Assembly (NCBI RefSeq): GCF_004522175.1
Contig: NZ_SDEB01000001.1
Span: forward strand, 283,925-347,924
Direction: 5' to 3'
DNA: 64,000 nucleotides
Origin: Paracoccus ravus
GTDB taxonomy: Bacteria > Pseudomonadota > Alphaproteobacteria > Rhodobacterales > Rhodobacteraceae
The notes beneath the pieces were generated by a model, which saw only the letters and a list, made by a program, of their open reading frames with translations, did no database searches and was not told the DNA's origin. Positions 19,463 to 27,726 of this stretch are shown piece after piece (position 1 is the stretch's first letter; every line of letters starts with the position of its first letter). The position numbers and the translations under genes are program-made.

Positions 19463-20662
19463 TCAGTTCAGATATTTCTCGGGATCGACGCTCTCAAACC
19501 CGTTGCGCACTTCGAAATGCACGACGCCCTGGCCCCGCGCCTTGCCCAGCGGGCTGCCGCCCGAGACGGTTTGGCCTTTTGCAACGCTGACTTGGTCCAG
19601 ACCGGCATAGACCGTCATCAGATTACCGTCATGGCGGATGACGATGATCGGGACCTGATCGACATCGCGGGTAATGGCGGCAACGGTTCCCTTGCCCGCG
19701 GCGGAGACCGTGCTTCCCGGCGCCGCAGCAATGTCGATGCCGTCATTCTTGCCCTTGGAATAGGGCCGGATAATCGCGCCCTGGGCCGGCATCCGGAAGG
19801 GGCCGGCGCCGGATGCGGCGGTTCGCGTCTTGCCCAGATCCAGGCCCGCGGTCGTGGTCGCGGGCTTGTTGGCGGGCTGGGTCTTTTCCTCGGGCAAGGG
19901 CTCGGCGGCCGAAGGTGGCCGCGGCGTTGGGCTGCCCGTGCCGGGCGCCGTCAGAACAGCACTCGTGACCGCTTTTTGACCGCCGACCGGGATCAGCAGT
20001 CGCTGACCCGTGCGCACCGACATATTCCCCGGCAATCCGTTCCAAGAGGCCAGATCAGTTACCGACACGTCATATTTCCGCGCGATCGACCAGGCGGTCT
20101 CGCCCGCAGCGACGACATGCTGGCGCGGCTGGCTGGACGCGGGCTGGGTCGCAGTCGGCTGGGGCGCAGTCGACCGGGTCGCAGTCGGTGCCGAGGCACC
20201 TGAGGCGGGCGGAATGACCGGCATGCGCATGCCCTGTCCCGCGAAAGGATCGCTGACCTGTCCGGTCCCCGAGCGAATGACGCCGGCCGGCGCAGCCGCC
20301 CCGCCCGCAACCCGCCGCGGCAGCGCGACAACAGCGCCCGAATTCAACGCCGCAGAAGGGGCGATCGCGTTATAGCTGGCCAGTTCCGCCGCGTTCAGCC
20401 CCAGCCTGCCGGCGATCGTGGCGACAGTGTCGCCCGGCGCCGCGATCACCACCTGATAGCCGGGATAGGTGATGATGCCGCGTTGATCGGGGCTGGGACG
20501 CGGGGCCGCCACCGAGGCCGCGCCTGCCGTATCCAGACCCGTGCCAGACCATCTCCGAAGGTCCGGATCCAACTGCGTGAGATCCATGCCGCCCTGCGGG
20601 CTGCATGCCGCCACTGCCGCAAGAAGTGTCGCGGCTCCTGCAAGCCGCATTGCCATCGCCAT
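19463..20662 (-). CDS. LysM-M23 peptidase lipoprotein (NlpD/EnvC-like)
   Basis: A 399-residue lipoprotein with lipobox LAAVAAC at residues ~14-20, two LysM peptidoglycan-binding repeats (about residues 70-115 and 185-230) separated by Pro/Thr linkers, and a C-terminal M23 domain (GAIIRPYSKGKNDGIDIAAAPG to VVHFEVRNG). The first zinc-ligand histidine of active M23 enzymes (GxxHxGxD) is Asn here (GKNDGID), so it is likely a catalytically dead, NlpD-type activator of amidases. Start at 20662 follows GAGGAAC and gives the lipobox. It is 31 bp downstream of pcm; the surE-pcm-nlpD order is widely conserved. Confidence 0.9.
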   Translation of the reverse strand: MAMAMRLAGAATLLAAVAACSPQGGMDLTQLDPDLRRWSGTGLDTAGAASVAAPRPSPDQRGIITYPGYQVVIAAPGDTVATIAGRLGLNAAELASYNAIAPSAALNSGAVVALPRRVAGGAAAPAGVIRSGTGQVSDPFAGQGMRMPVIPPASGASAPTATRSTAPQPTATQPASSQPRQHVVAAGETAWSIARKYDVSVTDLASWNGLPGNMSVRTGQRLLIPVGGQKAVTSAVLTAPGTGSPTPRPPSAAEPLPEEKTQPANKPATTTAGLDLGKTRTAASGAGPFRMPAQGAIIRPYSKGKNDGIDIAAAPGSTVSAAGKGTVAAITRDVDQVPIIVIRHDGNLMTVYAGLDQVSVAKGQTVSGGSPLGKARGQGVVHFEVRNGFESVDPEKYLN

Positions 20663-20693
20663 CTGCCCGTTCCTCACCTTGCGCGGAAGGGGG

Positions 20694-21344
20694 TCATGTC
20701 TGTCCCAACCCCTCGACCAGCGGCACGAAGCGCACCTGCCGCAATTCGTCATAGTCAAAGCCGGTTTCGGTTCTGCGGACACGGATCAGGGTCTGAACCG
20801 CGTCCGATTGTCCGACTGGTATGACCATGATACCGCCGATCTTCAACTGGGCCAAGAGCGGGCCGGGCGGATCCTCGGCCGCAGCGGTCACCATGATGCG
20901 ATCAAAGGGGGCCTGCTCGGGCAGACCGCGCGATCCGTCCATGACCATGGCGGTGATGTTCGAAAGGCCGAGATGGCGAAACAGCGCCTCGCCCTCGGTC
21001 ACCAACCGGCGGTGCCGATCCAGCGTATAGACCCTGCGGCAAAGCAGCGACAGGATCGCCGCCTGATAGCCCGAGCCGGTGCCGATCTCGAGCACCTTGT
21101 CGCGCGCCCCGACCTCCAGCGCCTGCGTCATCAGCCCCACGACCGAGGGCTGGCTGATGGTCTGACCGCAGGGGATCGGCAACGGCGTGTCCTCATAGGC
21201 GCGATCCTCGAAATGCCCGCGCACGAATTCGCCGCGATCCACGCGCTCCATCGCCGCGAGGACGCGCGGATCGGTCACCCCGCGCTGACGCAGCGCGAAA
21301 AGGAAGCGCATCTTGCGTTCGGCGGCCTCGGACTCGTCGCTCAT
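20694..21344 (-). CDS. pcm: Protein-L-isoaspartate O-methyltransferase
   Basis: A 216-residue repair enzyme that methylates isoaspartyl residues in aged proteins. The catalytic TISQPSVV motif (residues ~61-68) and the SAM loop [11 protein letters not shown] are both intact. It sits between surE (8 bp upstream) and the NlpD-like lipoprotein (31 bp downstream), the classic surE-pcm-nlpD stress cluster, so co-transcription is very likely. Confidence 0.96.
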   Translation of the reverse strand: MSDESEAAERKMRFLFALRQRGVTDPRVLAAMERVDRGEFVRGHFEDRAYEDTPLPIPCGQTISQPSVVGLMTQALEVGARDKVLEIGTGSGYQAAILSLLCRRVYTLDRHRRLVTEGEALFRHLGLSNITAMVMDGSRGLPEQAPFDRIMVTAAAEDPPGPLLAQLKIGGIMVIPVGQSDAVQTLIRVRRTETGFDYDELRQVRFVPLVEGLGQT

Positions 21345-21352
21345 GCGCTGGT

Positions 21353-22144
21353 TCAGCCCTCTTCCAGGATGCGAAGCGCGTCCAGACTTGCATGACAGGT
21401 CAGGTCCGGCCGCATCGGGGTCACCGAGATATAGTCCTGCAAATTTGCGTCCACGTCACTCCCCGGCGTAGCGGGTGCCGTCTGGGAGCCGCCAAGAATC
21501 CACAGGAAGCGGCGGCCATTCGGCGCGTGATAGGGTTCGGATTCGAACCGCACGCCCTGCCGGCGGCCCTGCGGCGCGACCCGCACGCCCCGGACCGAGC
21601 CCGCATCGCAGGGCGGAAAGTTGATATTATAGAAAAGCCGGAAATCCGCACCGGCCTTCCATTCGCCGTGATCCAGCAACTGGCGGATCAGTCGGGGCGC
21701 ATGTTGCCGGGAAGCCTGAAAGGGATCGGCCAGTTCATGGGTGCGCAGTCCCATATATTGCGACAGGGCGATCGCCGGCAGTCCCTGCAAAGCCGCCTCC
21801 ATCGCGCCGCCGATGGTACCGGAATACATGACGTTCTCGCCGGAATTATTGCCCCGGTTCACGCCGGACAGGACCAGATCCGGCGGCGCATCGCGCATGA
21901 CATCGCCCAAGGCCGCAAGCACGCAATCGGCGGGCGAGCCTTCGGCCGCGAAGCGGCGCGGGCCAAGCTCGGCGATCAGCGTCGGGTGAACATAGCTGAT
22001 GCAATGGGCGACACCGGATTGCTCGAAGGCGGGCGCGACGGTCCAGACCTCGCCCTCGGGTCCCGCGATCTCGGCGGCGATCTCGGCCAGCGTCACCAGT
22101 CCGGGCGCGTTGATGCCATCGTCATTGGTGATCAGGATCCGCAT
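21353..22144 (-). CDS. surE: 5'/3'-nucleotidase SurE
   Basis: A 263-residue metal-dependent survival-protein phosphatase acting on nucleoside monophosphates. The signature NDDG (residues 7-10) binds the divalent cation together with the later [10 protein letters not shown] segment, both present. First gene of the surE-pcm-nlpD cluster and divergent from the TSUP gene, with 193 bp between the starts that must hold both promoters. Confidence 0.96.
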   Translation of the reverse strand: MRILITNDDGINAPGLVTLAEIAAEIAGPEGEVWTVAPAFEQSGVAHCISYVHPTLIAELGPRRFAAEGSPADCVLAALGDVMRDAPPDLVLSGVNRGNNSGENVMYSGTIGGAMEAALQGLPAIALSQYMGLRTHELADPFQASRQHAPRLIRQLLDHGEWKAGADFRLFYNINFPPCDAGSVRGVRVAPQGRRQGVRFESEPYHAPNGRRFLWILGGSQTAPATPGSDVDANLQDYISVTPMRPDLTCHASLDALRILEEG

Positions 22145-22337
22145 TCCGCCCCCATCTTGTTCCCTTGCCTTGCCGGGCTGCGGCGATCGGACCGATTGCC
22201 CGGAAAGTCACATCCTCGTCAATGACATGCATATCCGGGCCACAGGTTTGCGACAACCCGCCGCGGACTCAACCAGAGCGTTTGACGCGCGAGTTATGGG
22301 CGGGCAGGATCAGAACGGGCAAACGGCCGGACACGAC

Positions 22338-23261
22338 ATGCAGATCTATCTTCCTATCGCCGAGGTGGTGGTCAATGCCTTTACCCTTGTCGGGCTTGGC
22401 GGCGTCGTCGGCCTGATGTCGGGCCTGTTCGGCGTAGGAGGTGGTTTTCTGATCACGCCCTTGCTGTTTTTCATCGGGATTCCCCCGCCCATCGCCGTGG
22501 CTACGGGGGCAAATCAGGTGGTCGCCTCGTCCTTTTCGGGTGTCCTTGCGCATGTGAAGCGGAAATCGGTCGATTTCCGCATGGGCTGGGTCCTGCTGGC
22601 CGGAGGGCTGGTCGGCTCATCCGCCGGGGTTCTGGCCTTCAATATGCTGTCCCGGCTGGGCCAGGTCGATCTGGTGGTCCAGCTATGCTATGTCGTATTT
22701 CTGGGCCTGATCGGCGCGATGATGCTGCAAGAAAGCCTGGGTGCGCTGCGCCGCGCCAAAAAGAGCGGCCCGATCAAGCCGATGCGGCGCAACCAGCATG
22801 GCTGGGTCCATCGCTGGCCGATGAAGGTCAAGTTCCGTGCCTCAGGCCTCTATATCAGCGCGATCCCCGTGCTGATGGTGGGCGCGGCCGTGGGCGTTCT
22901 GGGCGCGATCATGGGGGTCGGCGGCGGCTTCATCATGGTGCCCGCGATGATCTACCTGCTGGGCATGCCGACCAAGGTGGTCATCGGCACATCGCTGTTC
23001 CAGATCACCTTCCTGTCCGCCTATACGACGCTGATGCACGCGGTTTCATCGAACACGGTGGATGTCATGCTGGCGGTTCTGCTGATCCTCGGCGGCGTGA
23101 TCGGCGCGCAAATCGGCACGACACTTGGCGCAAAGCTGCGTGCCGAACAACTGCGCATCCTGCTGGCGCTGCTGGTGCTGGCGGTTTGCGGGCGGCTTGC
23201 GCTGGACCTGTTCCTGCGCCCCGAGGATCTTTATTCGCTGACGCCGGGGATCATCGGATGA
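22338..23261 (+). CDS. TSUP-family (TauE/SafE) sulfite/sulfonate exporter-like permease
   Basis: A 307-residue membrane protein with about eight hydrophobic segments. Both halves carry the TSUP signature (GLFGVGGGFLITPLL and GAIMGVGGGFIMVPAM), indicating an internal duplication. The family moves sulfur-containing anions or organic acids. The frame is open far upstream; the ATG at 22338 starts just before the first helix but has only a weak ribosome site, so the start is uncertain by ~14 codons. The stop overlaps the next gene (ATGA); the TSUP plus TIGR02186 pair is typical of Rhodobacteraceae. Confidence 0.9.
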   Translation: MQIYLPIAEVVVNAFTLVGLGGVVGLMSGLFGVGGGFLITPLLFFIGIPPPIAVATGANQVVASSFSGVLAHVKRKSVDFRMGWVLLAGGLVGSSAGVLAFNMLSRLGQVDLVVQLCYVVFLGLIGAMMLQESLGALRRAKKSGPIKPMRRNQHGWVHRWPMKVKFRASGLYISAIPVLMVGAAVGVLGAIMGVGGGFIMVPAMIYLLGMPTKVVIGTSLFQITFLSAYTTLMHAVSSNTVDVMLAVLLILGGVIGAQIGTTLGAKLRAEQLRILLALLVLAVCGRLALDLFLRPEDLYSLTPGIIG

Positions 23262-24076
23262 TCGGGCGCGCCTTGATCCTGCTTTTCGCTCTGGCTTCGC
23301 CCCTCGGAGCACAGGAAAACTTGGCACAGGAAAGCGGGGCCCAGGAAACCGGGGCAGCGCGTTCGGGCGAACAGATCGTGGCGGATATGTCGCGCGATGA
23401 TGTCGACATTACCACCAGCTTCGATGGCTCGGACATCATCATCTACGGCGCGATCAAGCGCGAGATGCCGATCCCCGAAACCGATCCGCTCGACGTCATC
23501 GTCACCGTCGAGGGGCCGCCCCGCCCCGTCACCGTCCGCCACAAGGAGCGCCGCTTTGGCATCTGGGTCAATACCGGAAAGGTCGGCGTGGCGGCGGCTC
23601 CGAATTTCTATGTCGTCGCGACCTCGCGTCCGCTGGGCCGGATCCTGGACAGCGCCGAGGACAGCCGGTACCGCATCTCGGTCCCACTGGCGATGCGCGC
23701 CTTTTCGGGTGCGTCCGAGGTCGAGGATGTCGTTCCCTATACCGCCGCATTGGTGCGCCTGCGCGAGGCGCAGGATCTGTACCGCCTTGACGATGGCGCG
23801 GTCAGGCTGGCCGAGCAGACACTGTTTCGCGCCGATATCCGGCTGCCCGCCAATCTGATGGAAGGGCTATACGCGACCCGCATCTTTCTTTTGCGCGACG
23901 GCAAGGTCCTGGACACTTTCCGTGCCCCGATCGAGGTCCGCAAGGTCGGCCTGGAACGCTGGCTCTATCGCCTCGCGCTGGATCAGCCGTTTCTATACGG
24001 GCTCATGTCGCTGGCCTTGGCGGTGTTCGCCGGTTGGGCGGCCTCCGCGGCCTTCAGGCGTTTCCAGAGCCGCTGA
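23258..24076 (+). CDS. TIGR02186-family membrane-anchored periplasmic protein
   Basis: A 272-residue protein with a signal peptide (residues ~1-18, ending LGA), a large periplasmic beta-rich domain (VDITTSFDGSDIIIYGA..., typical of the family) and a single C-terminal transmembrane helix (LYGLMSLALAVFAGWAASAAF), so it is held in the inner membrane facing the periplasm. It is translationally coupled to the TSUP permease and probably works with it; whether as accessory subunit or substrate-binding part is unknown. Confidence 0.85.
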   Translation: MIGRALILLFALASPLGAQENLAQESGAQETGAARSGEQIVADMSRDDVDITTSFDGSDIIIYGAIKREMPIPETDPLDVIVTVEGPPRPVTVRHKERRFGIWVNTGKVGVAAAPNFYVVATSRPLGRILDSAEDSRYRISVPLAMRAFSGASEVEDVVPYTAALVRLREAQDLYRLDDGAVRLAEQTLFRADIRLPANLMEGLYATRIFLLRDGKVLDTFRAPIEVRKVGLERWLYRLALDQPFLYGLMSLALAVFAGWAASAAFRRFQSR

Positions 24077-24094
24077 GCGCAGCGGCATCTGGGC

Positions 24095-25237
24095 TCAGGC
24101 CTGACGATCGCCGCGCCGGAAGGGCCCCAGTTCCGTCAGCAGCGCCATTTCCTGACTGATCGCGGCGCGCTCACGGCGCAGGTAATCGTCAATCGCATCG
24201 TGAAAGCCCTGATCGGCCAGCCAATGCAGCGAATGGGTCTGGGTCGGCAGATAGCCGCGCGCCAGTTTATGCTCTCCCTGCGCGCCGGCCTCGACCCGCG
24301 ACAGGCCGTGTTCGATCGCCCAGTCGATGGCGCGGTGATAGCAAAGTTCGAAATGCAGGAACGGGTGATCCTCGATGCAGCCCCAGTAGCGGCCATAGAT
24401 CGTATCCGGTCCCAAGAGATTGAGCGCTCCGGCAATCGGACGCCCCTCGCGTTCGGCCAGCACCAGCATGCAATCGTCGCGCATCGTTTCATGCAGCAGG
24501 TCAAAGAAGCGGCGCGTCAGATAGGGGCGGCCCCATTTCCGGCCGCCGGTATCCTGATAGAAGCGCCAGAACGCATCCCAATGCGCGGGCAGGATCTCGT
24601 CGCCACGCAGGCTGCGGATCGTGCCACCAAAAGCTTGGGCCCTTTCGCGTTCCTTGCGGATCGCCTTGCGCTTGCGCGAGGAGAGATCCGCGAGAAAATC
24701 GTCGAAGCTGCGATAGCCCCGGTTCAGCCAGTGAAACTGCTCGGTCGCGCGGGGCAGATAATCAGTGACTTCGGCAAGCTCAGCCTCGGCCTCGGTGCAA
24801 AAGGTCACATGCACGCCGGACAGCCCGCCTTGTTTGGCAACCTGGGCCATGGCTTGCAAAAGCGCGCCCTGCACGGCCCGATTGTCCGAGATCAGCCGGG
24901 GCCCCGTCACCGGAGTAAAGGGCACGGCGCATTGCAGCTTGGGATAATATTCACCCCCCGCCCGTTCGTAGGCCTGCGCCCAGGCGTGGTCAAAGATGTA
25001 TTCCCCCTGGCTATGGGTCTTGATGTAGCAGGGCGCGACACCGGCAACCGCACCGTCGAGACGCGCGACAAGGTGGCTGGGATGCCAGCCTGTTCCCTGC
25101 CCGACCGATCCGGAGGTCTCGAGAGCGGACAGAAAACGATGCGCGGTGAAGGGGTTGGAAGCCGCTCCGCATCCGTCCCACAAAGCGGGTTCAATGCCGG
25201 AAATCGCAGGCAGGACCGAGACTGTCAATTCGTTCAT
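24095..25237 (-). CDS. FemAB-like GNAT-fold protein (DUF482, peptidogalycan biosynthesis/recognition)
   Basis: A 380-residue protein of the FemAB-like DUF482 family. Hallmarks are the basic KRKAIRKERERA helix in the middle, RYWGC...HFELCYHRAIDWAIEHG, and EAGAQGEHKLARGYLP near the C-terminus. The family contains two GNAT-like domains and has been linked by name to peptidoglycan recognition or aminoacyl transfer, but the reaction is not known. It is convergent with TIGR02186 (18 bp apart) and downstream of the SDR gene. Confidence 0.85.
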   Translation of the reverse strand: MNELTVSVLPAISGIEPALWDGCGAASNPFTAHRFLSALETSGSVGQGTGWHPSHLVARLDGAVAGVAPCYIKTHSQGEYIFDHAWAQAYERAGGEYYPKLQCAVPFTPVTGPRLISDNRAVQGALLQAMAQVAKQGGLSGVHVTFCTEAEAELAEVTDYLPRATEQFHWLNRGYRSFDDFLADLSSRKRKAIRKERERAQAFGGTIRSLRGDEILPAHWDAFWRFYQDTGGRKWGRPYLTRRFFDLLHETMRDDCMLVLAEREGRPIAGALNLLGPDTIYGRYWGCIEDHPFLHFELCYHRAIDWAIEHGLSRVEAGAQGEHKLARGYLPTQTHSLHWLADQGFHDAIDDYLRRERAAISQEMALLTELGPFRRGDRQA

Positions 25238-25268
25238 GGCCCGACACTAGCGGCGCGGCTTTGGCTTG

Positions 25269-26021
25269 TCAGCGCCCGCCCGTCACTTCCAGGTTTGTGC
25301 CGGTGACATAGCTCGCCTGTTCGGATGCGAGCCACAATATCGCCTCGGCCACTTCCTCGGCGCTGCCCGGTCGGGCCATCGGCACGCCCGGCGCAAGCAG
25401 GCGCGCCCGATCCGGGTTGCCGCCCGAGGCGTGGATCTCGGTCTCGATCAGGCCGGGGCGGACCGCGTTGACCCGGATATTGTCGGGCGCAAGCTCCTTG
25501 GAAAGTCCGATATTCAGCGCGTCGATCGCGCCCTTGCTTGCCGCGTAATCGACATATTCGCCCGCACCGCCCAGCCGCGCCGCCGCCGAGCTGAGCAGCA
25601 CGATCGAGGCCGAGGGCTGATCCATCGGCCGCTTCAGCCGTCGCGCCGCCTCGCGCGCGGTCAGAAGCGCGCCCATGACATTGACGTCGATCACCCGCTG
25701 CATCCGCTCGCGCGTCATCTGCGCAAGCGGCATCGCCCGCGACAGCATCCCCGCATTCACCACGGCGCAATCGATCCCGCCCAGTTCGGCCTCGGCCGTA
25801 TCGAAAAGCGCGATCACCTGGGATTCGTCTGCGACATCCGCCTGAACGCCAACCGCGCGCCGCCCCATGCCACGGATACGCTCCAGAACGTCATGTCCGG
25901 CGGCGAAATCGTCGCGCCAGCTGATCGCCACATCCCAGCCCCGTTGCGCCGCGAGCAGGGCGACGGCGCGTCCGATCCCGCGCGATCCCCCCGTCACAAT
26001 CATCGCTTTCCTGTCCCTCAT
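25269..26021 (-). CDS. SDR-family oxidoreductase
   Basis: A 250-residue classical short-chain dehydrogenase: cofactor motif TGGSRGIG (residues ~10-17), NAG (NAGML), catalytic Ser (LLSSAAA), and YAASK with Tyr and Lys. A basic residue after the glycine motif and SWR at the end of beta-2 favour NADP(H). Resembles glucose-1-dehydrogenase/FabG-like members; substrate unknown. Its ATG overlaps the stop of the upstream phosphodiesterase gene (ATGA). Confidence 0.88.
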   Translation of the reverse strand: MRDRKAMIVTGGSRGIGRAVALLAAQRGWDVAISWRDDFAAGHDVLERIRGMGRRAVGVQADVADESQVIALFDTAEAELGGIDCAVVNAGMLSRAMPLAQMTRERMQRVIDVNVMGALLTAREAARRLKRPMDQPSASIVLLSSAAARLGGAGEYVDYAASKGAIDALNIGLSKELAPDNIRVNAVRPGLIETEIHASGGNPDRARLLAPGVPMARPGSAEEVAEAILWLASEQASYVTGTNLEVTGGR

Positions 26022-26773
26022 GCGCCCCCCGGAAGGTAGTTTTCGAACGTGATATTGTCCGCGACCCGTCGCGCCAATGCCTCTTCGGCGGGCGAGCGGA
26101 TGGTCCAGGACAGGACCGGCACGCCGCGCGCCCTGAGCGCCGCGACGGCCGGGTTTTCCAGATCCGTGCGATCATGCGAGATGAAGCTGGCCCCAACGCG
26201 GTCGAAATCGGAAATCGCGGCCAGTTCGCTGCGGGTCCGGGCGTCCAGATCGGGCCAGTCCGCTTCGTCATAGGCGCAGGTCGTCAGACCTACGGCAATA
26301 TCGGGGATCGCCTTGCGGAGACCGGCAACGCTATGCGGGTTGAACGACATTACGGCCACCCGCCCAGGGTAATCCGCAAGCTGCGCCGCGACGCGTTCTG
26401 ACAGATCGCCCACCTCATCCGCCGACCGCAAACTCTGATCCTTGATCTCGATCAGCAGGGGCACCTGCCCCGCCACCTCGGCCAGCAGAGCTGTAAGGGT
26501 CGGGATCGGCTCGTCCGTCCCCATGATCCGCAGCATGGAGAGCGCATCCATGCCAAGCGCCCGGACGAGACCATCGGCACCGGTCAGACGCGGCAGGTCG
26601 TCATCGTGAAAAACCACGGGCGTGCCGTCCGAAGCCGCCTGAATGTCGCATTCGATACCATAACCTGCGGCAATGGCGGCGCGAAACGCCGCCATGCTGT
26701 TTTCCGGCACGCCAGCCGAATGCAGCCCCCGATGGGCGATCGGCAGGCGCAGGAAATCGGGGTGAAGCCCCAT
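26018..26773 (-). CDS. Glycerophosphodiester phosphodiesterase family protein
   Basis: A 251-residue cytoplasmic GDPD (no signal peptide). Catalytic motifs: IAHRG (residues ~13-17), PENSMAAF, ECDIQ and FHDDDLPRLT, plus IEIKD; all active-site residues for metal-dependent cleavage of glycerophosphodiesters to glycerol-3-phosphate are present. The ATG at 26773 shares its A with the RidA stop (TGATG); an in-frame GTG one codon earlier is a less likely start. Part of a coupled ridA-gdpd-SDR unit. Confidence 0.9.
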   Translation of the reverse strand: MGLHPDFLRLPIAHRGLHSAGVPENSMAAFRAAIAAGYGIECDIQAASDGTPVVFHDDDLPRLTGADGLVRALGMDALSMLRIMGTDEPIPTLTALLAEVAGQVPLLIEIKDQSLRSADEVGDLSERVAAQLADYPGRVAVMSFNPHSVAGLRKAIPDIAVGLTTCAYDEADWPDLDARTRSELAAISDFDRVGASFISHDRTDLENPAVAALRARGVPVLSWTIRSPAEEALARRVADNITFENYLPGGA

Positions 26774-27213
26774 CACGCGATCTCGAAGATCGCTTCGATC
26801 TCGACCGCGACGCCGCGCGGCAAGGCCGGCGCGGAAACCGCGGCCCGGGCATGGCGGCCCTTGTCGCCGAACACTTCGACCATCAGGTTCGAGCAGCCAT
26901 TGACCACCTCGGGCTGGTCGGTGAATTCCGGGGTCGAATTCACGAAGCCGCCCAGCTTCACCACCTGCTTGACCCGATCAAGCGAGCCGAGCGCGGCGCG
27001 CGCCTGCGCCAGCAGCGCAAGCCCGCATGTCCGCGCCGCCTCGGCCCCGGCCTCGACGGCAAGATCCGCGCCAAGCTTGCCCTTGGCGGTGCTGATCTGG
27101 CCCGAGACGAAAAGCAGGTTCCCCGAGATCACATAGGGCACATAATTGGCGGCAGGCGCGGGCGCGTCCGGCAGCGTGATCCCCAGTTCGGCAAGTTTCG
27201 TCTCGATGCTCAT
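26773..27213 (-). CDS. RidA/YjgF-family enamine/imine deaminase-like protein
   Basis: A 146-residue single-domain RidA-like protein, of the YjgH/TdcF-like longer type. Family features: YVISGNLLFVSGQIS, the NSTPEFTDQPEVVNG segment, and the C-terminal ARAAVSAPALPRGVAVEIEAI with the catalytic arginine before GVAVE. RidA proteins hydrolyse reactive 2-aminoacrylate-type enamines released by PLP enzymes. It is coupled to the GDPD gene and follows the YbjN-like gene by 8 bp. Confidence 0.9.
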   Translation of the reverse strand: MSIETKLAELGITLPDAPAPAANYVPYVISGNLLFVSGQISTAKGKLGADLAVEAGAEAARTCGLALLAQARAALGSLDRVKQVVKLGGFVNSTPEFTDQPEVVNGCSNLMVEVFGDKGRHARAAVSAPALPRGVAVEIEAIFEIA

Positions 27214-27221
27214 GTCATCCC

Positions 27222-27674
27222 CTAATCTGTGATGGCGGCGCGGAAATCGCCCAGGACACCACGCCAGGTTTCCAGCGCGTCCCTGAAGTTCTCGCGCCCA
27301 AGCCCGCTTCCTGCAAGCCCGATATCCATTTCCAGATAGGGATTGCCGTCCGCAACCACCAGCTTGGCAAAGGGGTTCTCACGGTTCCAGTCATTGGCAT
27401 CGGCGGCGGTCATCGGTTCGGTCATCTGGAAACCGGTGACGAATTGCATCCGGCGGCATCGCGGCGCGCAGTCATAGAAAAAGACATTGAACAGCGTGTC
27501 GTCGATCTCGCTTTCCAGCATGGGCAGGCCCTCGATGTCCTGCGCCTGCCTGACCTCCAGACCCATTTCGGTCATGAGATTGCTGATGATTTCGGGATCG
27601 TCTGTGACGGGGGCCGCCAGCAGCGGCAGAGGCTGCAGGATTGCAGCCACGAGGAAAGCGCGAAGCGCAGGCAT
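27222..27674 (-). CDS. YbjN-like exported protein
   Basis: A 150-residue protein with a signal peptide (residues ~1-22, ending LLAA). The mature part resembles the YbjN domain, a fold related to type III secretion chaperones (TLFNVFFYDCAPRCRRMQFVTGF, then LVVADGNPYLEMDI). Two close cysteines (CAPRC) could form a disulphide in the periplasm. The frame extends to 27719, but only the ATG at 27674 gives a standard signal peptide; its ribosome site is weak. No function is established. Confidence 0.65.
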   Translation of the reverse strand: MPALRAFLVAAILQPLPLLAAPVTDDPEIISNLMTEMGLEVRQAQDIEGLPMLESEIDDTLFNVFFYDCAPRCRRMQFVTGFQMTEPMTAADANDWNRENPFAKLVVADGNPYLEMDIGLAGSGLGRENFRDALETWRGVLGDFRAAITD

Positions 27675-27726
27675 TTGGGTCTGAAACTCCGAGGGAGGAA
27701 TGCCAGACCTATTAGCCATTTGTCGT

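Noticed and set aside
24070..24085. Stem CCGCTG-AGCG-CAGCGG between convergent TIGR02186 and FemAB-like genes
   Set aside because: No T-run on either strand and part of it lies in coding sequence; could be chance in GC-rich DNA.
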